Source: Streptomyces physcomitrii (GTDB lineage: Bacteria; Actinomycetota; Actinomycetes; Streptomycetales; Streptomycetaceae). From it: a stretch of DNA of 64,000 nucleotides. Below the pieces are notes generated by a model. The model saw nothing but the letters and a program-made list of their open reading frames with translations, had not been told where the DNA came from and ran no database searches. Positions within the stretch are counted from its first letter, which is position 1, and each line of letters begins with the position of its first letter. Location of the stretch: contig NZ_JAAWWP010000007.1 in NCBI RefSeq assembly GCF_012273655.1, positions 248,001 to 312,000 of the forward strand. The letters are read 5' to 3'. Below are positions 34,400 through 57,651 of the stretch, piece after piece. The position numbers and the translations under genes are program-made.

Positions 34400-35569
34400 T
34401 CAGAGGTAGCGGCGAATCGGGCGTACCGCGAGTTCTCGGGCGCGCTGCGCGAGCGGGCGCGTGCGCCAGCGCGCGGGGTCGATCCGGGCGCTGTTGCCGA
34501 GGTCCTCCGCGAAGTGCGCGTCGAGGGTGGCGGTCAGCCCGGAGTCGATGACGGCGAGCATGACCTCCTCGTCGTGGTCCAGGGAGCGGCGGTTGAAGTT
34601 GGTCGAGCCGACCAGCGAGACCTCTCCGTCCACGGTGATCACCTTGGTGTGCAGCATGGTCGGCTGGTACTGCCAGATGCGCACCCCGCAGTCGAGCAGC
34701 GCCCCGTAGTGGTGCTGTCCGGCGAGCTGGCAGACCCGCTTGTCGGTGTACGGGCCCGGCAGCAGGATCTCCACCTCGACCCCGCGCCGGGCGGTGGCGC
34801 ACAGCAGCTCGATGAAGTAGTGGTCCGGCGCGAAATAGGCGGTGGCCAGCCGGAACCGGTGCTGGGCGGACTCCAGGACCACCCGGAGCAGGGTCTGCAT
34901 GTCCTGCCAGCCGAAGCTCGCCGAGCCGCGGACCACCTGCACCACCGCGTCCCCGGCCGGGGGCAGTTCGACGAAGCGGTCCCGGGAGTCGAAGAGGGTC
35001 TCGTGGCACTCGGCCCAGTTCTGCGCGAAGGCGGCGGCCAGCCCGTCCACGGCGGGGCCCCGGACCTCCACATGGGTGTCCCGCCACTCCTTCGGCCCGC
35101 GGGCGTCACCGCACCACTCCTCGGCGATGCCGACGCCGCCGGTGAAGGCCTGCCGCTCGTCGACCACCAGGACCTTGCGGTGGCAGCGGTGGTTCTGCTT
35201 CAGCGGGGAGATCCAGGCGGGCCGCCGGAACCAGGAGACGTCCACCCCGGCGCGCGCCATCAGATCGAGCTGGTCCTGCTCGATGAGGCGGCTGCCGAAG
35301 CCGTCGAGCAGCAGCCGCACCCGCAGCCCGGCGCGGGCCCGGTCGGCGAGGGCCTCGGCGAACTCGCGGGCGATGCCGCCGGTCCAGTAGACGAAGGTCA
35401 TCATGTCGACGGTGTGCTCGGCGGCGCGGATGGCCGCCAGCATCGCGGGGAAGATCTCGTCGCCGTTGCGCAGCGGCCGGACGCTGTTGCCCTCCGTCGC
35501 CGCGATGCCGATCAGCCGCTCCAGGCGGCGTCTTATCTCGGTTCCGGGCGGGGTCTCGGTGCTGGTCAT
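34400..35569 (-). CDS. Phospholipase D-family protein, cardiolipin-synthase-like
   Basis: The 389-residue protein has two HKD motifs: HRKVLVVDERQAFTGG (~residue 131) and HTKVITVDGEVSLVGSTNFN (~315), each with the HxKxxxxD spacing and downstream G-S/N of active PLD enzymes. It has no N-terminal membrane helices, unlike classical bacterial Cls, so it is a soluble or peripheral phosphatidyltransferase/phospholipase. ATG 35569 has a GAGGA site. The gene stands alone, facing away from two small plus-strand genes. Confidence 0.87.
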   Translation of the reverse strand: MTSTETPPGTEIRRRLERLIGIAATEGNSVRPLRNGDEIFPAMLAAIRAAEHTVDMMTFVYWTGGIAREFAEALADRARAGLRVRLLLDGFGSRLIEQDQLDLMARAGVDVSWFRRPAWISPLKQNHRCHRKVLVVDERQAFTGGVGIAEEWCGDARGPKEWRDTHVEVRGPAVDGLAAAFAQNWAECHETLFDSRDRFVELPPAGDAVVQVVRGSASFGWQDMQTLLRVVLESAQHRFRLATAYFAPDHYFIELLCATARRGVEVEILLPGPYTDKRVCQLAGQHHYGALLDCGVRIWQYQPTMLHTKVITVDGEVSLVGSTNFNRRSLDHDEEVMLAVIDSGLTATLDAHFAEDLGNSARIDPARWRTRPLAQRARELAVRPIRRYL

Positions 35570-35725
35570 GGTGTCCTCGGGCTTCTTCGGGGAGGGGGTG
35601 GGGAGCGGTCCGTCCGCGGTCCGTCTTGTTTCCGGGTACGCGGCGGGGGCAGCCGATGAATGCCGAACGGCAACGGTTCGCCCGGCACACAGTAGCCAGC
35701 GGAGCCGTGAGAGAGGACGGACATC

Positions 35726-35968
35726 ATGATCATTATCGGAATTGTGGGCATCTGCCTGGTTCTGCTCGTCCTCGCCTTCCTGATGCCGCGCTTCTCGCGG
35801 CACCCGGAGCGGGGCACTCAGAAGGCCCTCGGCCTGGGCACCCGGACCGGTGGCAAGGCGCCCGGCCCGCTCGGCCGCCTGCTGAGCAAGCCCTTCCGCA
35901 GCAGCCAGAAGGCGGTGGGCCGCAGCGGCTCGGCCGGCCGCCGGGGGCGCGGCAAGCTGCCCTTCTGA
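35726..35968 (+). CDS. Small membrane-anchored protein
   Basis: The 80-residue protein has one N-terminal helix (MIIIGIVGICLVLLVLAFLM) and a basic, Gly/Arg/Lys-rich cytoplasmic tail ending GRRGRGKLPF. A GAGAGAGGA ribosome site precedes ATG 35726. Similar short proteins of this composition are common in Streptomyces and uncharacterised. Confidence 0.7.
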   Translation: MIIIGIVGICLVLLVLAFLMPRFSRHPERGTQKALGLGTRTGGKAPGPLGRLLSKPFRSSQKAVGRSGSAGRRGRGKLPF

Positions 35969-36157
35969 CCTTCCGCGGGACCCGCCCGGCCGTCCTTCCA
36001 CGGGACCTGCCCCGCGGCTCCGGGCCCTTGAGCGCCCGGCACCACCCCCCTGGGGGTGGCCTGACTTCGTACCTGGCACCGCGGCACCGAGTACGGTGCG
36101 GCGAGACCGTGCCGATGGGCCGCCGAGGCGGCGGGCACGGCGAACGAGAGGACTTCG

Positions 36158-36436
36158 ATGCAGCCCCTGACCGAGCAAGTGGAACTCGACTTCACGGACG
36201 AACTCCGGGCCAGAGCGGGCCTCTTCGCCGATGAGCACGTGGGCCTGTGGGTGGCCGTCACCGCACCCAACACGGTCAACCTCGGCGGCGCGCGCTCCGC
36301 CGAGGTCCTGCAGGCCGCGGCCGACTGGCTGGCCGCGGACGAGAGTGCCGAGGTGACCGCCCTCGCCTGGTCCCGCAGCCCCGAGGACCCGCCGCTGCGC
36401 CTGAGCATGCGGCTCGCCCAGGCCCCGGTGAAGTAG
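36158..36436 (+). CDS. Hypothetical small protein
   Basis: The 92-residue protein is acidic at the start (LTEQVELDFTDELRARAGLF) with alternating strand/helix segments (VGLWVAVTAPNTVNLGG, SAEVLQAAADWLAADES). No signal peptide or helix through the membrane. GAGAGGA lies before ATG 36158. I do not recognise the family. Confidence 0.62.
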   Translation: MQPLTEQVELDFTDELRARAGLFADEHVGLWVAVTAPNTVNLGGARSAEVLQAAADWLAADESAEVTALAWSRSPEDPPLRLSMRLAQAPVK

Positions 36437-36583
36437 CCGCCCCCGCCCGGCCCGCGCCCGGCGCCCCGCCCGCGTCCGGCGCCCGCCCGCCGGTCCGCCC
36501 GCGCCGATCACGCGTAGAGCCCCGGCCCGCCTCCTTCGGGAAGCGTGCCGGGGCTCGAACGCGTCGGCCCGTTCCGGTGCCGG

Positions 36584-37531
36584 TCAGGGGCGGTTGACGA
36601 GATAGCCGCCCATCGCGGTGAAGTACTCGGTGGCGGGCAGCTCCCGGCCGTCCTCGGTGCGGACCCGGGTGATCGCGAGCCCGTGGTTGCGCCCGGTGCG
36701 GGCGTCCGCCCCGGCGACGATCACCACGCCCTCGCCCTCGCGGTAGAAGATCCGCCCGGGGGTGCCGCCGTAACGGCCCTCGGAGACCTGGGCGGTGAGC
36801 ACGTCGAGCCGCTTGCCCTTGTGGAAGGTGTACGCGCTCGGGTACGGGGCGGACTGGGCGCGCACCAGGCGGTCCAGGTCGGCCGCGGGCCAGGTCCAGT
36901 CGAGGCGGCTGTCCTCGGCGGCGCGCTTGTGGAAGAAGCTGGCCTGGGACCGGTCCTGCTGGGTGAACTCGCTCTCGCCCGCGGCGATCCGGGCCAGCGC
37001 GCCGGTGGTGACCGGGGCGATCAGCTCGACGGTCTTGTGGAAGAGGTCGGTGGCGGTGTCCCGCGGGCCGACCGCCACCGCCTGCTGGAGGACGATGTCC
37101 CCGGCGTCCAGGGTGTCGTCCATCATGTGGGCGGTGACGCCGACTTCGGGCTCGCCGTTGATCAGCGCCCAGATCAGCGGGGAGAAGCCCGCGTACTTCG
37201 GCAGCAGCGAGTCGTGGACGTTCAGGGTGCCGTGGCGGGGCAGGCCGAAGATGCGCGGCGGGATCCAGGTGCGCCAGTTGTTGGCGACGATGATGTCCGG
37301 GTCGGCTTCCTTCAGCCGGGCGAACAGCTCCTCGTCGTCGGGGCGGTTGCGGATCAGGACCGGGACGCCGTTCTCCTCGGCGAGGTCGGCGACCGAGTCG
37401 CTCCAGATCTTCTCGTAGGCGTGCTCGCTCTTGGGGTGGGTCACCACCATGACGACGTCGTGTTCGGAGTCCAGGAGGGCTCGCAGGGTGCGGTGCCCCC
37501 AGGTCTGATATCCGAACATGACGACCCGCAT
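36584..37531 (-). CDS. N5-hydroxyornithine formyltransferase (CchA-like)
   Basis: The 315-residue protein is of the methionyl-tRNA formyltransferase fold. The catalytic strand NVHDSLLPKYAGFSPLIWAL and the LDAGDIVLQQ loop hold the Asn-His-Asp set that uses 10-formyl-tetrahydrofolate, and an Fmt_C-like domain follows. In coelichelin-type loci this enzyme formylates N5-hydroxyornithine. It is divergent from the ornithine monooxygenase, with two iron boxes between. ATG 37531 has a strong GGAGGAA site. A true tRNA formyltransferase is unlikely because of the context and the HDSLLP variant. Confidence 0.88.
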   Translation of the reverse strand: MRVVMFGYQTWGHRTLRALLDSEHDVVMVVTHPKSEHAYEKIWSDSVADLAEENGVPVLIRNRPDDEELFARLKEADPDIIVANNWRTWIPPRIFGLPRHGTLNVHDSLLPKYAGFSPLIWALINGEPEVGVTAHMMDDTLDAGDIVLQQAVAVGPRDTATDLFHKTVELIAPVTTGALARIAAGESEFTQQDRSQASFFHKRAAEDSRLDWTWPAADLDRLVRAQSAPYPSAYTFHKGKRLDVLTAQVSEGRYGGTPGRIFYREGEGVVIVAGADARTGRNHGLAITRVRTEDGRELPATEYFTAMGGYLVNRP

Positions 37532-37571
37532 GGGGGGTTCCTCCTCTGGGCAGGGATTGGTCGGCGCCCAG

Positions 37572-37590
37572 TAAAGCAAGGCTTACCTTA
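37572..37590 (-). promoter_or_regulatory. Iron box for the formyltransferase promoter
   Basis: On the minus strand the sequence TAAGGTAAGCCTTGCTTTA approximates the DmdR/IdeR consensus (TTAGGTTAGGCTAACCTAA), best in the left half. It lies 41 bases upstream of the formyltransferase start. Confidence 0.6.
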
Positions 37591-37673
37591 GCCTGCAATG
37601 GCGCGTGACTGAGGCGGAGTTCACGTCCCGCCGTACCGCTTGACCGGTTTGTCCCGTCGACACTCCACAAGGT

Positions 37674-37692
37674 TAAGCTTAGGCTTACCTAA
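37674..37692 (+). promoter_or_regulatory. Iron box for the monooxygenase-NRPS promoter
   Basis: TAAGCTTAGGCTTACCTAA matches the DmdR/IdeR consensus at 16 of 19 positions. It is 95 bases before the monooxygenase ATG, so iron-replete repression of the biosynthetic operon is expected. Confidence 0.8.
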
Positions 37693-37786
37693 GTCCCGGG
37701 GGTGTGCGGCGTGGAGCCGCCATGCCCTCGGACGCATGCCCCCTTCCCCCGCGCCCGAAAGCGGCTGCCCGCATGATGGGAGTGAC

Positions 37787-39142
37787 ATGTCTCAGGCTCT
37801 TCCTGGCGACGACGCACCTTTGATCCACGACCTCATAGGGATCGGCTTCGGCCCCTCCAACGTGGCCATGGCGATCGCGCTCAGCGAGCACAACGCACGC
37901 GTCGGAAGGCAGGAGGCGGTCACTGCTCACTTCTTCGAGCGGCAGCCGAACTTCGGCTGGCACCGCGGCATGCTGATCGACGACGCGACCATGCAGGTGT
38001 CCTTCCTCAAGGACCTGGTGACACTGCGCAACCCGGCCAGCGAGTACAGCTTCCTGTGCTATCTGCAGAGCAAGGGGCGCCTGGTCGACTTCGTCAACCA
38101 CAAGAACCTCTTCCCGCTGCGGGTGGAGTTCCACGACTACTTCGAGTGGGCCGCGGCCAAGGCCGACGACATGGTCTCGTACGGGCACCAGGTGGTCTCC
38201 GTCGAGCCGGTGGAGCGGGACGGCGTCGTCGAGTACCTGGACGTGACCTCCCGCTGCGGCGAGGAGCTGGTCGTCCACCGGGCCCGCAACCTCGTCGTCG
38301 GCACCGGGCTCACCCCGAGGATGCCCGAGGGCGTCGCCCGCGGTGAGCGGATCTGGCACACCTCCGACCTGCTGCGGAAGGTGGACGCCCTGGAGGGCAC
38401 CGAGCCCACCCGCTTCCTGGTCGTCGGCGCCGGGCAGAGCGCCGCGGAGAACGTGGCCTATCTGCACCGCCGCTTCCCCACCGCCGAGGTCTGCGCCGTC
38501 TTCTCGCGCTACGGCTACAGCCCGGCCGACGACAGCGCCTTCGCCAACCGGATCTTCGACCCGGACGCGGTGGACGACTACTTCAGCGCGCCGGAGGCGG
38601 TCAAGCGCAAGCTGATGGACTACCACGGCAACACCAACTACGCCGTGGTGGACATCGACTTGATCGACGACCTCTACAAGCAGGCGTACCGGGAGAGCGT
38701 GCTCGGCACCGAGCGGCTGCGCTTCCACAACGTCTCCCGGCTCACCGAGGTGCTGGCCGGACCCGACAAGGTCCGCGCCACCGTCGAGTCCCTGGTCACC
38801 GGCGAGAAGACGCCGCTGGACGCCGATGTGGTGGTGTACGCCACGGGGTACGAGCCCGCCGACGGCCTGGCCCTGCTCGGTGAGGTCGCCGGGAGCTGCC
38901 TGCGCGACGAGGCCGGCCGGGTCCGGGTCGAGCGCGACTACCGGGTGGCGACCGAGCCCGCGCTGCGCTGCGGCATCTACCTCCAGGGCGGCACCGAGCA
39001 CACCCACGGCATCACCTCCTCGCTGCTGTCCAACACCGCGATCCGGGTCGGCGAGATCCTCGACTCGATCGTGGAGCGGGGCCTGAAGTCCGCCGCCGAC
39101 GAGGCCCGTCCGGTCGTGGACGGCATCAGCACCGCGCGCTGA
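37787..39142 (+). CDS. L-ornithine N5-monooxygenase (CchB-like)
   Basis: The 451-residue flavin monooxygenase is of the SidA/PvdA/IucD family. The FAD site GIGFGPSNVAMA is near residue 22, the NADPH site VVGAGQSAAENVAYL near 211, and the ATGYEP motif near 353. It hydroxylates the side-chain amine of ornithine, the first committed step for the hydroxamates built by the NRPS. ATG 37787 (MSQALPGDD) has GGGAG upstream; the frame continues 49 codons further back through unlikely sequence that covers the iron box. It begins the plus-strand operon of the siderophore locus. Confidence 0.93.
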   Translation: MSQALPGDDAPLIHDLIGIGFGPSNVAMAIALSEHNARVGRQEAVTAHFFERQPNFGWHRGMLIDDATMQVSFLKDLVTLRNPASEYSFLCYLQSKGRLVDFVNHKNLFPLRVEFHDYFEWAAAKADDMVSYGHQVVSVEPVERDGVVEYLDVTSRCGEELVVHRARNLVVGTGLTPRMPEGVARGERIWHTSDLLRKVDALEGTEPTRFLVVGAGQSAAENVAYLHRRFPTAEVCAVFSRYGYSPADDSAFANRIFDPDAVDDYFSAPEAVKRKLMDYHGNTNYAVVDIDLIDDLYKQAYRESVLGTERLRFHNVSRLTEVLAGPDKVRATVESLVTGEKTPLDADVVVYATGYEPADGLALLGEVAGSCLRDEAGRVRVERDYRVATEPALRCGIYLQGGTEHTHGITSSLLSNTAIRVGEILDSIVERGLKSAADEARPVVDGISTAR

Positions 39143-39381
39143 CCCCCGTAGCCCTGGTGGGGCGCACCGCCCAACCGCCCTGCCCCGCCCATTGGTTCAC
39201 CGTCCCCACGTCCGCCGAGCCACCCGGCCCGGCACCTCGCTGAGCCGCAGCCCCCCGCAGCAACGCCACCCCCTGGAGAGCCTGCCCCGAGCACCGGGGC
39301 TACTCTCACCGCCGCGCGCCGCCCGCTCGCGCTGCCGTCCGGCAGCCCGGCGGCGCCGTGAACTCCCCGAAAGGAAACAAC

Positions 39382-40428
39382 GTGTCCCAAGGCACACCCG
39401 TGCTGACGCGGTTCGCGAGATACCTCCCCAAAGCGGCCGTGGCCGTGGCCGCCGCGCTCGCGCTGACCGCCTGCGGGGGCGGCTCCGACGACTCCGGCTC
39501 CGAGGGGTCCAAGGACGCCAAGGGCGGCTCCAGTTCGGGGGCCTTCCCGGTCACCGTGGAGCACAAGTACGGCTCCACGAAGATCGACAAGGCGCCCGAG
39601 AAGGTCGTCACCCTCGGCCTCTCGGACCAGGACACCGTGCTCGCGCTCGGCATCAAGCCGGTCGGCTCGGTGGACTGGTTCAAGGAGCGCCCGTACGGCA
39701 AGTGGCCCTGGACCAAGGCGAAGTGGGGCTCCGAGACGCCGCAGATCGTCGGCGAGCGCGACGAGTTCAACATGGAGAAGATCGCCTCCCTCAAGCCGGA
39801 CCTGGTCATCGCCCAGTACTCCGGCATGAAGAAGGAGCAGTACGAGACGCTCTCCAAGTTCACCAAGGTCGTCGCGCAGCCCAAGGGGCACCCGGACTAC
39901 GCCGCCCCCTGGAAGGTGATGACCCGTCAGATCGGCAAGGCGCTGGGCAAGGACGCCGAGACCGAGAAGCTGATCAAGGGCATCGACGCGCGGTTCGAGA
40001 AGGTGCGCACCGAGCACCCGGAGTTCGCCAGGATGACGCTGGCCGTCGCGGACAGCTTCGAGGCGGGCAAGTACAGCGCCTTCACCAAGACCGACCCGAA
40101 GGCGATCTTCTTCGAGGAGTTCGGCTTCAAGCTCAAGCCCGAGGTCGACAAGCTCGCCCAACCCGGCATGAACGCGGCCGAGTTGAGCGCCGAGAAGCTG
40201 AGCGTGCTGGACACCGACCGGCTGGTCTGGGTCACCTCCAGCACCGAGGCGAACGAGCGCATCAAGGGCGAGGCGCTCTACAAGAAGCTCAAGGTCCACC
40301 AGGACAAGCGCGACCTGTTCGTGCCCTACCAGGACCCCGACATCGGCGCGGCCTTCTCCTTCAACACCGTCCTGTCGATCCCGTACGCGATCGACGAGAT
40401 CCTGCCGCTGCTGACCGACATCAAGTAG
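39382..40428 (+). CDS. Ferric-siderophore-binding lipoprotein
   Basis: The product is 348 residues with leader [17 protein letters not shown] (lipobox LTAC) and a type III (FepB/FhuD-like) binding fold. [22 protein letters not shown] marks lobe 1 and [17 protein letters not shown] and [20 protein letters not shown] mark lobe 2. GTG 39382 follows AAAGGA, better than GTG 39358. It should capture the ferric siderophore and pass it to the FecCD-type permease that begins at 62981. The 239-bp spacer upstream shows no iron box, so it is probably read from the monooxygenase promoter. Confidence 0.9.
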   Translation: MSQGTPVLTRFARYLPKAAVAVAAALALTACGGGSDDSGSEGSKDAKGGSSSGAFPVTVEHKYGSTKIDKAPEKVVTLGLSDQDTVLALGIKPVGSVDWFKERPYGKWPWTKAKWGSETPQIVGERDEFNMEKIASLKPDLVIAQYSGMKKEQYETLSKFTKVVAQPKGHPDYAAPWKVMTRQIGKALGKDAETEKLIKGIDARFEKVRTEHPEFARMTLAVADSFEAGKYSAFTKTDPKAIFFEEFGFKLKPEVDKLAQPGMNAAELSAEKLSVLDTDRLVWVTSSTEANERIKGEALYKKLKVHQDKRDLFVPYQDPDIGAAFSFNTVLSIPYAIDEILPLLTDIK

Positions 40429-40462
40429 CCGCGGCCGCCCTCAGGCACCACAAGACCGGCGG

Positions 40463-40505
40463 CCGGTGGCGAACTCCCGCGCAGGACAGCGGAGTTCGCC
40501 ACCGG
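40463..40505. terminator. Perfect 15-bp hairpin between binding-protein and NRPS genes
   Basis: Arms CCGGTGGCGAACTCC (40463-40477) and GGAGTTCGCCACCGG (40491-40505) enclose a 13-base loop. It begins 35 bases after the lipoprotein stop. It could end most transcripts there or protect the upstream mRNA, giving more binding protein than NRPS. Confidence 0.7.
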
Positions 40506-40563
40506 TACGCCCGGCGGGGCCGGCACAGCAGCATCGTGCGGCCCCGCCGAGCCGCGCCCGCCG

Positions 40564-40576
40564 CCCCCCCCCCCCC
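40564..40576. repeat. Run of 13 C in the NRPS leader
   Basis: The homopolymer lies about 110 bases before the NRPS start and after the hairpin. It is noncoding in the chosen model and is a spot where length errors or slippage are likely. Confidence 0.85.
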
Positions 40577-40684
40577 GCGGGCACCCACCCGCACCGCACG
40601 CACCACGCGCACCACCCGCACCGCCCCGCTCCATCGCACCCCCCACCTCCTCGCCATCGCTCCACCAGAGAAGGGCCCCCGAAG

Positions 40685-55012
<14,328 letters not shown>

Positions 55013-55025
55013 GCGGCCACCCGAT

Positions 55026-55056
55026 CGGGTCACGTGCCGGGGCGGCGCGTGACCCG
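55026..55056. terminator. Hairpin after the NRPS gene
   Basis: Arms CGGGTCACG (55026-55034) and CGTGACCCG (55048-55056) enclose a 13-base loop, starting 14 bases after the NRPS stop. It may separate NRPS transcription from the carrier-protein/ketosynthase genes. Confidence 0.6.
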
Positions 55057-55136
55057 GTGCCGCCCGCCGCGTTCTGCACCTTAGTCGGCCGGAGCAGGCC
55101 GGCCGGTCGTGGTCGTGCAGACAGGTGGAGAGCTCA

Positions 55137-55394
55137 ATGGATCTCGCGCAGCAGGGCGCCGGTACCGTCGCGGAGCAGCTCGGCGAGGTGGTGGCGCGCA
55201 ACTTCGGCGTCGATCCCCGCGAGACACCCGAGGACACGCCCCTGCACGGGCTGCGCCTGGACTCCCTCGCCCTGGAGGAGCTGCGGCTCCTCGTGGAGGA
55301 CCGGTTCGGCATCGACCTCGACGATGTGGAGCTGACCACCCGCGACAGCTACGGGCAGCTGGTGGCGGCCGTCCACGGCAAGACCTCGGCATGA
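55137..55394 (+). CDS. Free-standing acyl/peptidyl carrier protein
   Basis: The 85-residue four-helix carrier protein has the phosphopantetheine site LRLDSLALEEL (Ser43) and a typical third-helix region RFGIDLDDVELTTRDSYGQLVAAV. GGTGGAG lies seven bases before ATG 55137. The DSL motif is ACP-like rather than the GGDS/GGHS form seen in the NRPS modules. It overlaps the ketosynthase start (ATGA), so the two are made in fixed ratio and presumably work together. Which acyl group it carries is not evident. Confidence 0.88.
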   Translation: MDLAQQGAGTVAEQLGEVVARNFGVDPRETPEDTPLHGLRLDSLALEELRLLVEDRFGIDLDDVELTTRDSYGQLVAAVHGKTSA

Positions 55395-56632
55395 CCGCGC
55401 CGGGCACGCCCTTCCCGGTGGCCGTCACCGGCCTCGGGATGGTCACCGCCGCGGGCCTGGACGCCGCGCGCACCTGGCGGTCCGTCACCACCGCCACCGC
55501 GCCCACCGGCATCACGCACCCCGAGGAACTGCGCGAACTGCCCTGCGACTTCTTCTACGCCGCTCACGAGCTGGACGTGGACGCGCACCTCGGGGTGGCC
55601 GCCCGGCGCCTGATGGACCGGGTCGGGCAGCTGGCCGTGATCGCCGCCCGCGAGGCCGTCGCCGACGCCGGTCTGGACACCGGGTCCTGGGACGGCGCCC
55701 GGGTCGCCGTGGTGATCGGTTCGGCCCACGGCGGCCTGCCCTTCTACGACCGGCAGGCCGCGGTGCTCGCCGAACGCGGCGCCCGCCGGGTCTCCCCGAT
55801 GGTCTCCGTGCTCAGCACCCTCAACGGGCCCACCGGCAGCGTCTGCCGCGACCTGGACGCCCGCGGCCCGAGCCTCTCGCTCTCCACCGCCTGCGCCTCC
55901 GGCACCGACGCCATCGGCACCGCCTACCAGATGCTCCGCGCGGACATGTGCGACCTCGCGCTCGCGGGCGGCGCCGAGTCGGCCCTCTCCCGGCTGCTCA
56001 TCGCCAGCGGCTGCCAGATGAGGGCGATGAGCACCCGCCGCGAGGACCCGGCCGCCGCGGTGCGCCCCTTCGACGCCGACCGGGACGGCTTCGTCACCGG
56101 CGAGGGCGCCGGACTGCTCGTACTGGAGCGGCCCGAGCACGCCGCGGCGCGCGGCGCGCGGGCCCGCGCCCACCTCATGGGGTACGGCTCCACCAACGAC
56201 GCCTACGCGCCGGTGGCCCCCGAGCCCGACGGCCGCGGTCTGGAGCGCGCCCTGCGCACCGCGCTCGCCGCGGCCGGGCTGAGCGGCGCGGACCTCGGGC
56301 ACGTCAACGCGCACGGGACCTCCACCGCGCTCAACGACCTCGTCGAGTCCCGGGTGCTCCACCGGGTGTGCGGGGAGGGCCCGTTGGTCACCTCCACCAA
56401 GGCGATGACCGGCCACACCCTGGGCGCCTGCGGCGGCATCGAGACCGCGCTGACGGTGCTCGCGCTCCAGCACGGGCTCGTGCCCCCGACCGTCAACCTG
56501 GACGCCCAGGACCCGGAGGTCCCGGTCGAGGTGGTCGCCAAGGCGGCCCGCGCCGCGGACCTTCAGTGCGCGGCCAAGACCTCCCTCGGCTTCGGCGGCC
56601 ACAACGCGGCGCTGGTCCTCACCCGTGCCTGA
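55391..56632 (+). CDS. FabF-like beta-ketoacyl synthase with intact catalytic triad
   Basis: The 413-residue single-domain ketosynthase has its nucleophile Cys168 in STACASG, His308 in NAHGTSTALND and His342 in MTGHTLGACGG, the full Cys-His-His set for decarboxylative condensation. Length and layout match FabF/type II PKS KS-alpha proteins. Its usual partners (acyltransferase, ketoreductase, chain-length factor) are absent. Coupled to the carrier-protein gene upstream and the hydrolase gene downstream, inside a siderophore locus, it might extend or transfer an acyl group used on or with the peptide. A recruited acyltransferase role is also possible. Confidence 0.9.
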   Translation: MTAPGTPFPVAVTGLGMVTAAGLDAARTWRSVTTATAPTGITHPEELRELPCDFFYAAHELDVDAHLGVAARRLMDRVGQLAVIAAREAVADAGLDTGSWDGARVAVVIGSAHGGLPFYDRQAAVLAERGARRVSPMVSVLSTLNGPTGSVCRDLDARGPSLSLSTACASGTDAIGTAYQMLRADMCDLALAGGAESALSRLLIASGCQMRAMSTRREDPAAAVRPFDADRDGFVTGEGAGLLVLERPEHAAARGARARAHLMGYGSTNDAYAPVAPEPDGRGLERALRTALAAAGLSGADLGHVNAHGTSTALNDLVESRVLHRVCGEGPLVTSTKAMTGHTLGACGGIETALTVLALQHGLVPPTVNLDAQDPEVPVEVVAKAARAADLQCAAKTSLGFGGHNAALVLTRA

Positions 56633-57590
56633 GCCGCCCGCGGCCGAGGGCCCCGGCCCGGCCCCCGCACCCCGAAGAGCCGCGCCCGGGGAGGTCATCC
56701 GCACCCTGACCGTGGACGGACTGCGCTACGCCTACCGGCGGCTGCCCCACCCCGCCCCGCTCACCGACCCGGTGCTCGTCCTCGGCGGCGCGCGGCAGGG
56801 CATGTACGGCTGGACGCGGATCGAGGAACTGCTGGGTCCGGTCACCGAGGTGATCACCGCCGACCTGCCGGGCATGGGCCGCGCCGACGCCCTGCGCCCC
56901 GGCGACGACAACCTGCTGCTCTGCCGCGCCGTCGAGCGGCTCATGGACGAGCTGGGCCCCGCCCCGCTCGGCATCTTCGGCTACTCGCACGGCGCCTCGC
57001 TCGCCTTCACCTGCGCCCAGCAGCGGCCGGAGCGCGTCGCCCGCCTGCTGCTCGGCGGCGTCCCGTACGGCACCACCGAGGCGGAGCGCGCCTACTGGGT
57101 GGCCACCGTCGACGAGCTGGCCGCCGGGCGTCCCGAGGAGTTCGCCACCCGGGTCGCCGAGGGCATGCTCTGCACCGACCCGGCCCGCCATGTCCACCGC
57201 CGCCGCCTCGCCTACAACTACGTACGCCGACTGCATCTGTACGAGGTGGCCCGCAGGCCGGACGCCGCGGCCGAGCTGTACCGCTCGCTGCGGCGGGCAC
57301 TGCCCCTGGACGGCGGGCTGACCGGCGTCCCCACCCTGGTCTTCTGCGGCGAACACGACAACCTCACCCCGCCGCACCGCCAGCGCGCCTTCGCCGCCAC
57401 CATCGCGGGCAGCGCCTTCACCACCCTCGCGGACTCCGACCACTGGGTCGTACTCGAACGCGGCGACGCGGTCGCGGAGTTGGCGTACGCGTTCTTCACG
57501 GGGGCGACCGGCACCCCCGCCGGGGAGGCCGTGCCGCTGCCGGGGCCCCGGCGGAAGGAGACCGCCGGGCCGCGCGCCGGGCGGCACTGA
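56625..57590 (+). CDS. Alpha/beta hydrolase
   Basis: The protein has 321 residues. The nucleophile elbow GYSHGAS puts the catalytic Ser at 121, the acid is likely in FCGEHDNLTPP and the His in ADSDHWVVLERGD. The oxyanion region is LVLGGARQGMYGW. GTG 56625 overlaps the ketosynthase stop by eight bases; residues 1-25 are a Pro/Ala-rich extension, so a slightly later start is possible. In this position it could unload the carrier protein, edit the NRPS or hydrolyse the ferric complex, as esterases do in other siderophore loci. Confidence 0.85.
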   Translation: MPEPPAAEGPGPAPAPRRAAPGEVIRTLTVDGLRYAYRRLPHPAPLTDPVLVLGGARQGMYGWTRIEELLGPVTEVITADLPGMGRADALRPGDDNLLLCRAVERLMDELGPAPLGIFGYSHGASLAFTCAQQRPERVARLLLGGVPYGTTEAERAYWVATVDELAAGRPEEFATRVAEGMLCTDPARHVHRRRLAYNYVRRLHLYEVARRPDAAAELYRSLRRALPLDGGLTGVPTLVFCGEHDNLTPPHRQRAFAATIAGSAFTTLADSDHWVVLERGDAVAELAYAFFTGATGTPAGEAVPLPGPRRKETAGPRAGRH

Positions 57591-57607
57591 CCGCGGCACG
57601 GTTTCCG

Positions 57608-57627
57608 GTGCCCGGGCGGCCGGGCAC
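57608..57627. terminator. Short hairpin after the hydrolase gene
   Basis: Arms GTGCCCG (57608-57614) and CGGGCAC (57621-57627) with a six-base loop lie just after the hydrolase stop and before the GGAGGTGG ribosome site of the next gene. Confidence 0.45.
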
Positions 57628-57651
57628 GCTGCTGGCAGGAGGTGGTGGCTC

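Noticed and set aside
36584..37531. Housekeeping methionyl-tRNA formyltransferase
   Set aside because: Located divergently from an ornithine monooxygenase with iron boxes between, and no deformylase or other translation gene nearby.
55079..55100. Iron box before the carrier-protein gene
   Set aside because: Only a CTTAG fragment resembles the consensus; the rest is a GGCC-rich repeat.
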